Source: Paucibacter sp. PLA-PC-4
Lineage (GTDB): Bacteria; Pseudomonadota; Gammaproteobacteria; Burkholderiales; Burkholderiaceae_C
Reading direction: 5' to 3'
DNA: 64,000 nucleotides
Assembly (NCBI RefSeq): GCF_026241155.1
Contig: NZ_JAPFGP010000019.1
Location: 1-64,000 of the forward strand
The translations under genes were made by a program, and so were the position numbers. The notes below the pieces were generated by a model, which worked only from the letters and a program-made list of their open reading frames with translations, was not told the origin of the DNA and searched no databases. Positions 8,352 through 21,496 of this stretch are shown in pieces (positions within the stretch are counted from its first letter, which is position 1; each line of letters begins with the position of its first letter).

Positions 8352-10271
8352 ATGCCATCCACGTTGAGCTACCCCGGCGTCTACATCGAGGAAGTGCCGA
8401 GCGGCGTGCGCGCGATCAGCGCGGTGGCCACGTCCATCACCGCCTTCGTTGGTCGCGCCGCCCGCGGGCCCATCAGCAAGGCCGTGCTGGTCAACGGCTT
8501 CGGCGACTTCGAGCGCCAGTTCGGAGGGCTCTGGCTGAAGAGCCAGCTAGGTTACGCGGTGCGCGACTTCTTCCTGAACGGCGGATCGCAGGCCATCATC
8601 GTGCGGCTGCATCACCCGAGCTACGGCAGCGAGGAGGACCAGGCTGTGGCTGAAGATGCCGCGGCGGCCACCGCAGCGGCAGCCGTTGGGGCCAATGCCG
8701 CCGCCGCCGCCACCGCAGCGCAGACCGAAGCGGCGACATATGAAGACGAGCCGGCCCTGTCGGCGGCCGCAGCGGTTGCCGCCGCCGCGGCCGCCGCCGC
8801 GGCCGTCAACGGCGCCACGGTGGAGCAGGTGACCGCCGCCGCGCGGGTTGCCGCTGCGCCCGCGTCGGCCGCGCTGGATGTCGGAGGCCTGCTGCTGGTG
8901 GCCGCGTCGCCCGGCCGCTGGGGCGGCAACCTGCGCGTGGTGGTGGACACCGATGACATCGCCGACGAAGTGGCTGCCGCCCTCGGCGTGGCCAAGTCGC
9001 TCATCTTCAATCTCACCGTGCGCGACGCCTCGCCCGGCGGTGCCAGCGAACGCTTCGCCAACCTCACCACCGTGGAGAGTGCCCGCCGCATCGACCGCGT
9101 GCTAGCGCAGGGCTCGACGCTGCTGCGCTGGCGCGGCACGCTGGACCCCGACGCGGCGCCCGCCGTGACTGCGGTGATGGATCCGGTGAGCGAGGCCGAG
9201 GACGACGTGGCCGACGCCAAGGCCGCCTGGACTGCGGCGCAGATCGCCGGCAGCGGCGTGGACGATGCCAAGGAGGCCTACGACGACGCGGTCGCGGCGC
9301 TCGTCACGGCGCGTGAAACCGCCTTGCAGGCCGCCTCCGACGGCGGCCATCTCACCGCCGCGGACTTTCTGCCCGCCGGCGGCGAGGCCGATAAGCGCGG
9401 GCTCTATGCCCTGGAACAGGCCGACCTCTTCAATCTGCTGTGCATCCCGCCCTACGCCACCAGCGACGCGGTGAACTTCGATGTCGACGACGTGGTGCTG
9501 AGCGCGGCCACCGCCTACTGCGAGAAGCGTCGCGCGGTGCACCTCATCGACCCGCCCAGCAGCTGGACCGCCAAGCAGGCAGTGAAGGACGCGGTGAGCG
9601 CCGGTTTCCCGCCAGTTCGCAGCCGCAACGCGGCCGTGTACTTCCCGCGCGTGCGCCAGCCCAACCTGCTGCGCGAGAACCGCCTGGAGACCTTTGCGCC
9701 ATGCGGCGTGGTGGCCGGCGTCATCGCGCGCACCGACACGCAGCGCGGCGTGTGGAAGGCGCCCGCCGGGCTGGAGGCGACCATGAATGGCGTCCCCCAG
9801 CTGGAAGTCAACCTCACCGACCTGGAGAACGGCGAACTCAACCCGTTGGGCATCAACTGCCTGCGCGCCTTCCCGGTGGCCGGCCGCGTGGTGTGGGGCG
9901 CTCGCACGCTGCGCGGGGCCGACCAGCTTGCCGACGAATGGAAGTACCTGCCGGTGCGCCGCACCGCTCTGTTCATCGAGGAAAGCCTGTACCGCGGCAC
10001 GCAGTGGGTGGTGTTCGAGCCCAATGACGAGCCGCTGTGGGCACAGATCCGGTTGAACGTGGGCGCCTTCATGCAGGGCCTGTTCCGCCAGGGGGCGTTT
10101 CAGGGGTCATCGCCGCGGGACGCCTACTTCGTGCGGTGTGACAAGGACACCACCACGCAGGCAGACATCGACCTGGGCATCGTGAACATCGCCGTCGGCT
10201 TTGCGCCGCTCAAGCCGGCTGAGTTCGTCGTGATCCGCTTGCAGCAGATCGCTGGCCAGACCCCCGCTTGA
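8352..10271 (+). CDS. eCIS contractile tail sheath protein
   Basis: 639 residues. It opens with the sheath hallmark YPGVYIEEVPSGVRAISAVAT and TAFVGRAARGP, followed by FGGLWLKSQLGYAVRDFFLNGG; the C-terminal half (GINCLRAFPVAGRVVWGART, IEESLYRGTQWVVFEPND, IDLGIVNIAVGFAPLKPAEFVVIRLQQ) is the conserved sheath interlocking domain. It forms the outer contractile tube. The ATG at 8352 is chosen over an upstream in-frame ATG because AGGAG lies 7 bases before it. Odd: residues about 94-175 are an alanine-rich insertion with long Ala runs, and residues about 281-333 add a charged helical segment; these decorate an otherwise normal sheath. First gene of the operon. Confidence 0.92.
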   Translation: MPSTLSYPGVYIEEVPSGVRAISAVATSITAFVGRAARGPISKAVLVNGFGDFERQFGGLWLKSQLGYAVRDFFLNGGSQAIIVRLHHPSYGSEEDQAVAEDAAAATAAAAVGANAAAAATAAQTEAATYEDEPALSAAAAVAAAAAAAAAVNGATVEQVTAAARVAAAPASAALDVGGLLLVAASPGRWGGNLRVVVDTDDIADEVAAALGVAKSLIFNLTVRDASPGGASERFANLTTVESARRIDRVLAQGSTLLRWRGTLDPDAAPAVTAVMDPVSEAEDDVADAKAAWTAAQIAGSGVDDAKEAYDDAVAALVTARETALQAASDGGHLTAADFLPAGGEADKRGLYALEQADLFNLLCIPPYATSDAVNFDVDDVVLSAATAYCEKRRAVHLIDPPSSWTAKQAVKDAVSAGFPPVRSRNAAVYFPRVRQPNLLRENRLETFAPCGVVAGVIARTDTQRGVWKAPAGLEATMNGVPQLEVNLTDLENGELNPLGINCLRAFPVAGRVVWGARTLRGADQLADEWKYLPVRRTALFIEESLYRGTQWVVFEPNDEPLWAQIRLNVGAFMQGLFRQGAFQGSSPRDAYFVRCDKDTTTQADIDLGIVNIAVGFAPLKPAEFVVIRLQQIAGQTPA

Positions 10272-10281
10272 GGAGACCACC

Positions 10282-10806
<525 letters not shown>

Positions 10807-10825
10807 GCACACCCGGTCGCAGGCC

Positions 10826-11542
10826 ATGCACACCCCCGACGCCACCGCACTGCTGCAGGTGTGGGAGCGAGGCCTGCACGCCTCGCCCGCCGCCCGCGGA
10901 CTGCTGCTGCTGGGCTGCGCCTGGCCGGGGCTGGCGGCCGGCACGCTGGCGTGCGCGCCCATCGGCCAGCGCGACGCTTGGTTGCTGAGCCTGCGGGAAG
11001 CGCTGTTCGGCAACCGCCTGCAGTGCCTGGGCAAGTGCCCGGCCTGCGGTGAGCGGGTGGAGCTGGCGTTCGACACCGACGATGTGCGCGCGCCGCATGC
11101 CAGCGCGGGCGATGAATGCGAGCCCTGGCCGGGCCTGCGACTGCGCGTGCCCGACAGCCAGGACCTGCTGGCGCTGGAGGGCTTGGCCTACGGCGCCGAC
11201 GCCGAGCTGCATCTGCTGCAGCGTTGCCAGGTGGCCTCCGTGGACGACGTTGCGCTGGTGATGGAGAAGCCGCAACGGGTGGCGGCCTCGCAGGCGCTGG
11301 CGCAGGCCGACGCGCAGGCTGAAGTGCTGCTGGACCTGCAATGCCCGGCTTGTGGTGCAGCCTTCCAGCAGCGCTTCGACATCGTGCTGCACCTGTGGGT
11401 CGAACTGGACCATTGGGCGCAGCGCATGCTCGCCCGCGTGCATGTGCTGGCCAGCCGTTATGGCTGGAGCGAGGCCGACATCCTGCGCCTGAGCCCCATG
11501 CGGCGGCAGGCGTACCTTGAACTGATCGGAGCCCCGGTGTGA
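10826..11542 (+). CDS. T4 gp26-like baseplate protein with a zinc-ribbon
   Basis: 238 residues. Its place after the tube gene and its size fit the T4 baseplate protein (gp26-like) family of eCIS loci, which acts in baseplate assembly. Two CPAC motifs (71-74 and 173-176) look like the halves of a four-cysteine zinc site that staples the fold together. The C-terminal AQRMLARVHVLASRYGWSEADILRLSPMRRQAYLELI is the most family-like part: phage chaperones of this group often end with such a helical segment. The stop overlaps the GTG of the next gene. Role is inferred from context. Confidence 0.7.
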   Translation: MHTPDATALLQVWERGLHASPAARGLLLLGCAWPGLAAGTLACAPIGQRDAWLLSLREALFGNRLQCLGKCPACGERVELAFDTDDVRAPHASAGDECEPWPGLRLRVPDSQDLLALEGLAYGADAELHLLQRCQVASVDDVALVMEKPQRVAASQALAQADAQAEVLLDLQCPACGAAFQQRFDIVLHLWVELDHWAQRMLARVHVLASRYGWSEADILRLSPMRRQAYLELIGAPV

Positions 11543-12576
11543 CGCGCTTCCTGCATGCTCTGGCGTTGCGCGAGCGCTCGCTGCTGCCGGTTCTGCAGCC
11601 GCGGCTGCCGGGGCCGTTCGAGCGTCCGGAGTCGCCGGTGGAGCCGGGCTGGCGTGCGGTTGATCCGGGCATGGCGCCGGCAACCGACTTCCAGGCGCCG
11701 GTCGTCACAGTGGCGGGCGAGCCGTTGCCGTTGCCCATCGTCCAGCGCCGTCCGGCGCCCGCCACGCCGCCCGCGCCGGCCCAGGTTGCAACGCCGCTTG
11801 AGCCAGCCCATGCTGATGCCGCCTCTGCGAGCACCGGGCATCACACCGCGTTCGTTCCCGCCGCCGAGCCGGCGTCGAGTCCAGCCGGCCCTGCGGTGGT
11901 TGAACAGCAGCATCGCCCAGCCGCGCCCGAGGTCCAGTGCCACGCGGCTGCCGGCCAGCGCGTCGGGTTGATGCCGCCAGTCGACACGGTGGCGGTCGTG
12001 CCGCAGCCTGTGGCCGTACCGCTGGTGAACGACGTGCCGCCGGTGCACCGCCCGGCCCTCGCGCAGCCCGCCTTGCTGCCGCGTTGGACACCCCAGGCCG
12101 AGCCTGCCCCGCGCCGTGGACACGTTGGCGCGTCGCGTCGTGCCGATCCCGTCGACGAGCAGCGCAGCGACCCGCCCCCGGCACGCCTGGCAATACAGAC
12201 TCTGGCGCCTCGGGCGGCCCAGGTGCCGCCAGCAGCTGACAGGCCCGCCGAAACGCGTCCCCCCGCGCCGCCCGCGCAGGGCAGCCTGGTCGACGCCGAA
12301 CCGCGCCGCCTGCTCGTGCCGGCCCTGGTGCAACAGGTGCAGGCATCGCCGCCGCGGGCCGAAGGGCGGGACGCCGCTGCGCTGGCCGCCGGGCCCACGG
12401 TGCACGTCAGCATCGGCCGCGTGGAGGTCCGCGCCGCGGCGCCAGCAGCGGCGCCCTTGCCGGCCACGCGCGTCAAGGCGCCCGTGCGCCCCCCCGCACT
12501 GAGCCTGAACGACTACCTACTGCAACGCGGCGCCGCCCCCCGACGCAGTAGCGGCGGCACGGGGGGCGCACGGTGA
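11539..12576 (+). CDS. Proline/alanine-rich eCIS protein of unknown function
   Basis: 345 residues, low complexity from about 60 to 270 (Pro, Ala, Arg, Gln) and probably disordered. Only the ends look ordered: an N-terminal MTRFLHALALRERSLLPVLQPR segment and a C-terminal short motif LSLNDYLLQRG before a basic tail. The motif may be a docking peptide for a partner. The GTG start overlaps the previous stop and the end overlaps the next gene's GTG, so it belongs to the operon. A scaffold, length-control or cap-docking role is possible; I do not recognise a family. Confidence 0.65.
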   Translation: MTRFLHALALRERSLLPVLQPRLPGPFERPESPVEPGWRAVDPGMAPATDFQAPVVTVAGEPLPLPIVQRRPAPATPPAPAQVATPLEPAHADAASASTGHHTAFVPAAEPASSPAGPAVVEQQHRPAAPEVQCHAAAGQRVGLMPPVDTVAVVPQPVAVPLVNDVPPVHRPALAQPALLPRWTPQAEPAPRRGHVGASRRADPVDEQRSDPPPARLAIQTLAPRAAQVPPAADRPAETRPPAPPAQGSLVDAEPRRLLVPALVQQVQASPPRAEGRDAAALAAGPTVHVSIGRVEVRAAAPAAAPLPATRVKAPVRPPALSLNDYLLQRGAAPRRSSGGTGGAR

Positions 12577-13865
12577 GCAACCACCTGGCCATCGCCACCG
12601 TCACGGCGGCCTTGGGCCAGCTCGTGTTCCGGTCGGCCAGCGACGCCGTCTCGGGCACCGACCTGCGCTACGGCCGCCCGCAACCGCCCACGGCCGGCAG
12701 CAGCGCGCGGCGCGTGCATGTCTATCTCTACCAGGTGCTGCCGCACGCCGGGCTGCGCAATGCCGATCTGCCCACGCGCAGCGGCAGCGACGGCCGGCTG
12801 GTGGCGCGCCCCCAGGCGGCGCTGGAGCTGCGCTACCTGGTGAGCTTCTACGGCGACGACAGCGAGCTCGAGCCCGACCGCATGCTGGGCGCCGTGGCGC
12901 GCGACCTGCACGCCCGCCCGCTACTCACCGCGCAGCAGATTGCCGACGCCATCGCCAGTATGGGCACGCCGCTGCAGGACTCCGACCTGGCCGACAGCAT
13001 CGAACGCGTGAAGTTCACCCCCGTGGGCCTGTCGCTGGACGAGCTGTCCAAGCTCTGGTCTGTGCTGGTGCAAACCCCGCATGCGCTGTCGCTGGTGTGC
13101 CATGCCAGCGTCGTGCTGATCGATGCGCTGGAGCGTGCCGCGCCGGTGCTGCCGGTGCTGCGGCGCGGCGAGCAGGACCGCGGCGTCGACACCCGGCTTG
13201 GCACACTCCCGCAGCTGGGCGATGCCTGGGTGGGCTGGCCCGACAGCGCCGCACGCCAGCCGCGACCGCCCAGCCTGCGTGCGCCTCAGCTCGGCGCGCG
13301 GCTCATCGTGCAGACCAGCCCGCTGGCCGCTGACAGCGTGGTGCTGCGCTTGACGCACCCGCAGCGGCCGTTGATCGAATGGACCGTGCCCTGGCCGGTC
13401 ACCGACCCGCAGGCCCGGCCCAACGAGCTGGCGCTGGACCTGCCGGACGATGCCGCCGCGCAGACCGACTGGGCCGCAGGCCTTTACAGCGTGGTGTTGG
13501 CTGCCACGCGCGACGGCCGCACCAGCGAGTCGCCCGTGTGGCCGCTGCTGCTGGCGCCGCGCATCATGGCCATCACGCCCAACCCGGTTGCTCGCGTGGC
13601 CGGCGTGGCGACGCTGGGCGTGACCTGCCGCCCGCAGGTGCAGCCGCTGCAGGCGGTCAGCCTGCGCATCGACGAGCTGGAAGTGCCGGCCGAGCCGCGC
13701 GTCGCCGCGACCGACACGCTGAGCTTCGTCATCGACCCTGCGCCCGCGCTTACCGCGCAACTGGTGTGGCTGCGCGTGGACGGCGCGCTCAGCCAGCCCG
13801 TGGCACTGGACCCGGTCAGCGGCCAGTTCGTGTTCGACGACGCGCAACGGGTGACCATCACATGA
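12573..13865 (+). CDS. Pvc16/Afp16-like tail cap protein (DUF4255)
   Basis: 430 residues. The N-terminal ~190 residues match the Pvc16 N-terminal (DUF4255) family: LAIATVTAALGQLV, then VHVYLYQVLPHAGLRNADLPTR and AALELRYLVSFYGDD, LEPDRMLGAVARDLHARPLL. Afp16/Pvc16 proteins terminate the tail tube and stabilise sheath length. The C-terminal half contains two Ig-like beta-rich stretches, which lengthen it compared with minimal Afp16. GTG start overlaps the upstream gene; the stop overlaps the ATPase ATG. Confidence 0.85.
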   Translation: MSNHLAIATVTAALGQLVFRSASDAVSGTDLRYGRPQPPTAGSSARRVHVYLYQVLPHAGLRNADLPTRSGSDGRLVARPQAALELRYLVSFYGDDSELEPDRMLGAVARDLHARPLLTAQQIADAIASMGTPLQDSDLADSIERVKFTPVGLSLDELSKLWSVLVQTPHALSLVCHASVVLIDALERAAPVLPVLRRGEQDRGVDTRLGTLPQLGDAWVGWPDSAARQPRPPSLRAPQLGARLIVQTSPLAADSVVLRLTHPQRPLIEWTVPWPVTDPQARPNELALDLPDDAAAQTDWAAGLYSVVLAATRDGRTSESPVWPLLLAPRIMAITPNPVARVAGVATLGVTCRPQVQPLQAVSLRIDELEVPAEPRVAATDTLSFVIDPAPALTAQLVWLRVDGALSQPVALDPVSGQFVFDDAQRVTIT

Positions 13866-16087
13866 TCACGCTCGAAGACTGGCAGGCCCGAAACGACGCC
13901 TATCTGGGCGCCGCGCTGGCTGACCTGCGCCGCCGGCTGGAACGCGCCACGCAGGCGGCTCAGGCGCCTGCCCAGCGCCCGGCGGCGCCCGCGCCCGCGC
14001 CCAGCGAGCCGCCGCGAGCCCCGGCGCGCGGGCCGCTGGCCTTCCTGCGCCGCTCGCCCCACCCCACCGTGACCGGACCGGGCGAGCAGCCGCTGCTGGG
14101 CGGTGAGCCCACGCCACTGCCGCCCGAGGCGGCCTTCGACGGTGCCGACGGCGACCCACCGCCCGCGCTGGTCATGCTGGCACAGCGCTTTGGCCTGTCG
14201 GACTTCGAGCGCCAGGTGTTGCTGCTGTGCGTGGCCAACGAGCTGGACACCGGCATCGCCGGCCTGTGCGCCGCTGCGCAGCGCCAGCCCGAGCGCGACC
14301 ACCCCAGCTTCGCGCTGGCCATGGCGCTGCTGGACGGCCCGGCCTGGGAGGCCTTGTCGCCCGAGCGGCCGCTGCGCTACTGGCGGCTGGTGGAGATCAG
14401 CCAGCCGGCCGGCCGCGCGCTGACCGCCAGCGCGCTGCGGGCCGACGAGCGCATCGTCAACTTCGTCAAGGGCCTGAACCACCTGGACGACCGCCTCGCC
14501 CCGCTGCTGGTGGGCATGCCGCGCCCGCCGGTGGAGCAGCTGCCAACGTCGCAGCAGGCCGCCGCGCTAGCCTTGCGGGAGGCGCTGGACGCCCCCCCGC
14601 AGGGTGCCGGCCTGCCCTGGCCGGCGGCGCGCGTGGCGGTGCTGCGCGGCGCCCACCGCGACAGCAAGCGCCAGGTCGCCGGCGCCTGCGCCGCGGCGCT
14701 GGACCTGCACCTCTACCGCCTGTCCGCTGACGCGCTGAACGCCGCGCCGCAGGAGCTGGACACGCTGGCCCGCCTCTGGCACCGCGAGAGCCTGCTGCTG
14801 CCGCTGATGCTGTATGTCGATGCACATGACCTCGACCGCTCCGGCGGCCCCGAGGGTGCGCCGGCCCGCCTGGCGCGGCTGCTCGTGCGCACCGGGGGGC
14901 GCATCATCGTGGACACCCGCGACGGCCTGGTGCTGCCCGAGCCCGCGGCGCTGACGCTGGACATCGCCAAGCCCTCGGCCGGCGAACAGCGCGAGGCCTG
15001 GCGCGAGGTGATCGAATCTCTGGGCGGCGTGCCGGCCGAAGCAGGGCCGGCCGACGAAGACGACGAGGAGGACGATCCCGTCGCCACGATGGCCGATGAC
15101 CTGGCCGGCCAGCTGGCCGCCCAGTTCGACCTGAGCCAGCCGGAAATCGAGGCCATAGGCCACGCCACGGCACGCGGAACACCGCCGGCTGACGCGCGTG
15201 CGCTGAAGGCGGCGCTGTGGCGGGCCGGCATGCAGGGCACGCGCCCGCACCTGGAGCGCCTGGCCCAGCGGCTGGACGCCAAGGCCACCTGGGGGCAGAT
15301 CGTGCTGCCCGAGGCCGAGATGGCGCAGCTGCGGCAGATTGCCGCGCAGGTGCGCTCACGCAGCCGGGTCTACGACGAATGGGGTTTTCGAGCGCGCATG
15401 AACCGCGGCCTGGGCGTGAGCGCGCTGTTCGCCGGCGACAGCGGCACCGGCAAGACCATGGCCAGCGAAGTGCTGTCGCGTGCGCTGCGGCTGGATCTCT
15501 ACCGCATCGACCTCTCGGCGGTGGTCAGCAAGTACATAGGCGAGACCGAGAAGAACCTGCGCGAGGTATTCGACGCGGCCGAGGCCGGCGGCGCCATCCT
15601 GCTGTTCGACGAGGCCGATGCGCTGTTCGGCAAGCGCTCAGAGGTGAAGGACTCGCACGACCGCTACGCCAACATCGAGATCGACTACCTGCTGCAGCGC
15701 ATGGAGTCCTACGGCGGGCTGGCCATCCTGGCCACCAACATGAAGAGCGCGCTGGACCCGGCGTTCGTGCGCCGCCTGCGCTTCATCGTCAACTTCCCCT
15801 ATCCATCGCAGGCGCAGCGGCGCGGCATCTGGCAGCGCGCCTTCCCCGCCGAGACACCGCTGGATGCGCTCGACGTGGACCGGCTGGCGCGGCTGAGCCT
15901 GTCCGGAGGCAACATCCACAGCATTGCGCTGCACGCCGCCTTCCTGGCCGCGCGCGCCGGCACGGACGTGACCATGCCGCTGGTGCTGGAGGCCGCGCGC
16001 ATGGAGCTGCGCAAGCTGGACCGGCCCGTCAACGAAGCCGACTTCCGGGCTGCCGAAGGCCCGGCCGTGCAGAGGGTGCGGGCATGA
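13862..16087 (+). CDS. eCIS AAA+ ATPase (Pvc15/Afp15-like)
   Basis: 741 residues. The N-terminal 120 residues are Pro/Ala-rich; residues about 120-480 form an inactive winged-helix/ATPase-like half; the C-terminal half has a full AAA+ core: Walker A GDSGTGKT (525-532), Walker B ILLFDEADALFG (D583, E584), and the sensor/arginine-finger region AILATNMKSALDPAFVRRLRF. Such ATPases are found in nearly every eCIS locus and are thought to help load cargo or assemble the particle in the cytoplasm. The ATG at 13862 overlaps the previous stop; an upstream in-frame extension inside the DUF4255 gene is rejected. Confidence 0.93.
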   Translation: MITLEDWQARNDAYLGAALADLRRRLERATQAAQAPAQRPAAPAPAPSEPPRAPARGPLAFLRRSPHPTVTGPGEQPLLGGEPTPLPPEAAFDGADGDPPPALVMLAQRFGLSDFERQVLLLCVANELDTGIAGLCAAAQRQPERDHPSFALAMALLDGPAWEALSPERPLRYWRLVEISQPAGRALTASALRADERIVNFVKGLNHLDDRLAPLLVGMPRPPVEQLPTSQQAAALALREALDAPPQGAGLPWPAARVAVLRGAHRDSKRQVAGACAAALDLHLYRLSADALNAAPQELDTLARLWHRESLLLPLMLYVDAHDLDRSGGPEGAPARLARLLVRTGGRIIVDTRDGLVLPEPAALTLDIAKPSAGEQREAWREVIESLGGVPAEAGPADEDDEEDDPVATMADDLAGQLAAQFDLSQPEIEAIGHATARGTPPADARALKAALWRAGMQGTRPHLERLAQRLDAKATWGQIVLPEAEMAQLRQIAAQVRSRSRVYDEWGFRARMNRGLGVSALFAGDSGTGKTMASEVLSRALRLDLYRIDLSAVVSKYIGETEKNLREVFDAAEAGGAILLFDEADALFGKRSEVKDSHDRYANIEIDYLLQRMESYGGLAILATNMKSALDPAFVRRLRFIVNFPYPSQAQRRGIWQRAFPAETPLDALDVDRLARLSLSGGNIHSIALHAAFLAARAGTDVTMPLVLEAARMELRKLDRPVNEADFRAAEGPAVQRVRA

Positions 16088-16346
16088 GGTTGGAACTGCA
16101 CATCGAGCACCTGGTCGTGGACACCTCACTGGCCCGCGATGCCGAGGCGCTGCAGCAGGCCATCGTCCAGGCGCTGGGCCGGCAGTTGCAGGGCCAGCGC
16201 CTGGCACCGTGGCTGCAGCAGGGTGGCCGCGCCGCCACGCTGGCCGACGTGCCCGCCGTTGCCGCGGCGCGCGGCGAGGCGGCGCTAGGGCAAGGCATTG
16301 CCACTGCACTGCACGCGGGCCTGCGCAGTGGGCCAGGGAGAGCGCC

Positions 16347-16350
<4 letters not shown>
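16084..16350 (+). CDS. Small eCIS-associated protein
   Basis: 88 residues, beginning MRLELHIEHLVVDTSLARDAEALQQAIVQALGRQL, then a Gly/Ala-rich tail. It overlaps the ATPase stop (ATGA) and the first DUF4157 gene (ATGA). Short proteins of this shape commonly sit just before DUF4157 cargo genes, so a loading or chaperone role is plausible, but this is only inferred from place. Confidence 0.65.
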
Positions 16351-19540
<3,190 letters not shown>

Positions 19541-19544
<4 letters not shown>

Positions 19545-20803
19545 GCCGCCAACGCCAGTCCCCAGACCGCCCCGCCGCCGACATGCTGCTGGTGGGCGCC
19601 CGCCCGTCAGCCGCGAGTGCCGGCCCACGCGTCGAGGGCCGGGCGACGAGCGGCCCCGGGCAGCCGCTGGATGCCGCCACGCGCGCCGCGATGGAGCCGC
19701 ACTTCGGCCACGACTTCAGCGCCGTGCGGGTGCATGCCGACGCCGGCGCCGCCCGCCACACCGCGATGCGCGGCGCCGAGGCGGTCACGCTGGGCAACGA
19801 CATCGGCTTCGCCGCGGGCCGCTATGCGCCGGGCACGCCCGAGGGCCGCGAGCTGATCGCGCACGAGCTGGCGCACGTGGTGCAGCAGTCTGGCGCGGGC
19901 GGCGCGGCGCAGGGTGGCGATACGTTGGAGGCGCAGGCCCAAGAGGCCGGCGCCCGCGCCATGCGCGGCGGCGACATGCCCGCGCTGGACACTGCGCCGC
20001 GTACCGAGCAGCGCCGGATCCCGCTGCGCGACGGCGGGCGCGGGCTGGGCTCGGGCATGTCGCATATCGACCAGCTGATCGCCCGGCTGAACGCGATGTC
20101 AACCGGGCTCGATTTCGCGGTCGTGGCCGGCGCACTCGACGCCACCTTGAGGCCCCGTGGCAGCTTGAGCGAGTTCGACCGCCAGATGAAGGCCTTCGTC
20201 GACGACGCGACACCCATCCCGATGCGCATGGTCACGCGGCACAACCGGCTGGGCAACAGGCTCACCGGCTTCCGCGAGACCATCGATGTGGACAACTGGC
20301 GGGATGGCTACGTGGACATCGACGACCTGTTGGCCAGTTCGGATCTGGGGCTGCAGATTGCACTGGTGCACTTCCTGCGCGAGCGCCAAGCCACGCGCCG
20401 CTACGACGCCCGCATCGGCACGCCGTCGATGGACCCCAACTTCGCGGGGCCGGCCGCCGAGTTCAACGGCGTCCATGGCGTCGGCCTGCAACGCGAACTG
20501 CTCGTGCTGCGCGACTTTTTCTCCGACCCGAGCATCGTGGTGGTAGACGCGGATTCGCGCCGCTTCCGCAACGACCGGGGGCACCGCATCAACATGCGCA
20601 CGCGCATCGGCCGCGGGGTCGAGAGCGGGATCTTCGCGGTCAACTTCGAGGTGGTGATCCCCGGCCCGCCGCGCCGCGTGATGACGGCCGAGGCCTACCG
20701 CGACATGCGCCGCGCCGAGGCCACGGCGGCGCAGATCGAAGGCGAGCGCCTGCGCGGCGCGACCGAGCACCGCGAGGGCGGCCGCTCCGTGCCCGCGCCC
20801 TGA
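19541..20803 (+). CDS. DUF4157 (eCIS core domain) protein 2
   Basis: 420 residues. DUF4157 lies at about 40-125 with HFGHDFSAVRVHADAGAARH and HELAH at 108-112. The C-terminal ~260 residues (HIDQLIARLNAMSTGLDFAV, NWRDGYVDIDDLLASSD, GVGLQRELLVLRDFFSDPS, INMRTRIGRGVESGIFAVNF) form a distinct domain that I cannot place. The GTG at 19541 overlaps the previous stop codon and decides the start. Likely a second eCIS cargo or a scaffold; enzymatic role unknown. Confidence 0.8.
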
Positions 20804-20831
20804 CCGACCCACCCAGCGCACAAGGCACACC

Positions 20832-21485
20832 ATGAGCGACAGCTTCCCGAGCAATGCGCCGCGCCACCTGAAGGGCGCGCTGATCGGCGTGGATCCGTTC
20901 AACCCGCTGGCCAGCGTGGTGGTGTTCCAGTACAACCCCGAGACCATGTCGCGCCGGCTGGAGCCGCGCGGCCCGGCCGCCGACGGCGAGCGTGGCGAGG
21001 CCTTCCGGCTGTCCGGCCCGCCCAAGGAGACCATCACGCTGTCGGTGGAGATCGACGCCACCGACCAGCTCGCCGAGGCCCACCCGCTCGCGGTCGCCAG
21101 CGGCATCGGCGCGACGCTGGCCGCGCTTGAAATGATGCTCTACCCCAAGAGCGCGCTGGTCATCGCCAACACCGTGCTGGCAGCGGTGGGCACGGTGGAG
21201 ATCCTGCCCACCGAGGGGCCTATGGTCCTGTTCGTGTGGGGGCCCACGCGCGTGCTGCCGGTGCGGGTCACGTCGATGTCCATCACCGAAGAGGCCTACG
21301 ACACGCTGCTCAACCCGACGCGCGCCAAGGTCGAGCTGTCGCTGGCCGTGCTGGGCTACAACGACCTGAAGCTCACTTCGCCCGGCAACGCGCTCTTCTT
21401 CGTGCACCAGGTGACGAAGGAAGTGCTGGCCACCACCAACCTCTTCAACAGCGTGCAGAACATCGGCACGGGTTTGAAGCTCTAG
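20832..21485 (+). CDS. CIS tube-initiator/hub-connecting protein (Afp7 N-terminal-like)
   Basis: 217 residues of the contractile injection system tube protein family: FNPLASVVVFQYNPETMSR, PKETITLSVEIDATDQLAEA, GPTRVLPVRVTSMSITEEAYDTLLNPTRAKVELSLAVL. In Afp7/Pvc7 this domain joins the tube to the baseplate and is followed by a LysM domain; here the LysM part is a separate gene immediately downstream, so the ancestral protein is split. It sits in the cytoplasmically assembled baseplate. Confidence 0.88.
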   Translation: MSDSFPSNAPRHLKGALIGVDPFNPLASVVVFQYNPETMSRRLEPRGPAADGERGEAFRLSGPPKETITLSVEIDATDQLAEAHPLAVASGIGATLAALEMMLYPKSALVIANTVLAAVGTVEILPTEGPMVLFVWGPTRVLPVRVTSMSITEEAYDTLLNPTRAKVELSLAVLGYNDLKLTSPGNALFFVHQVTKEVLATTNLFNSVQNIGTGLKL

Positions 21486-21496
21486 AAAGGCGCCCC

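Noticed and set aside
13379-13861. N-terminal extension of the eCIS ATPase
   Set aside because: The in-frame sequence upstream of 13862 is the shadow of the DUF4255 gene; the ATG overlapping its stop is the natural start.
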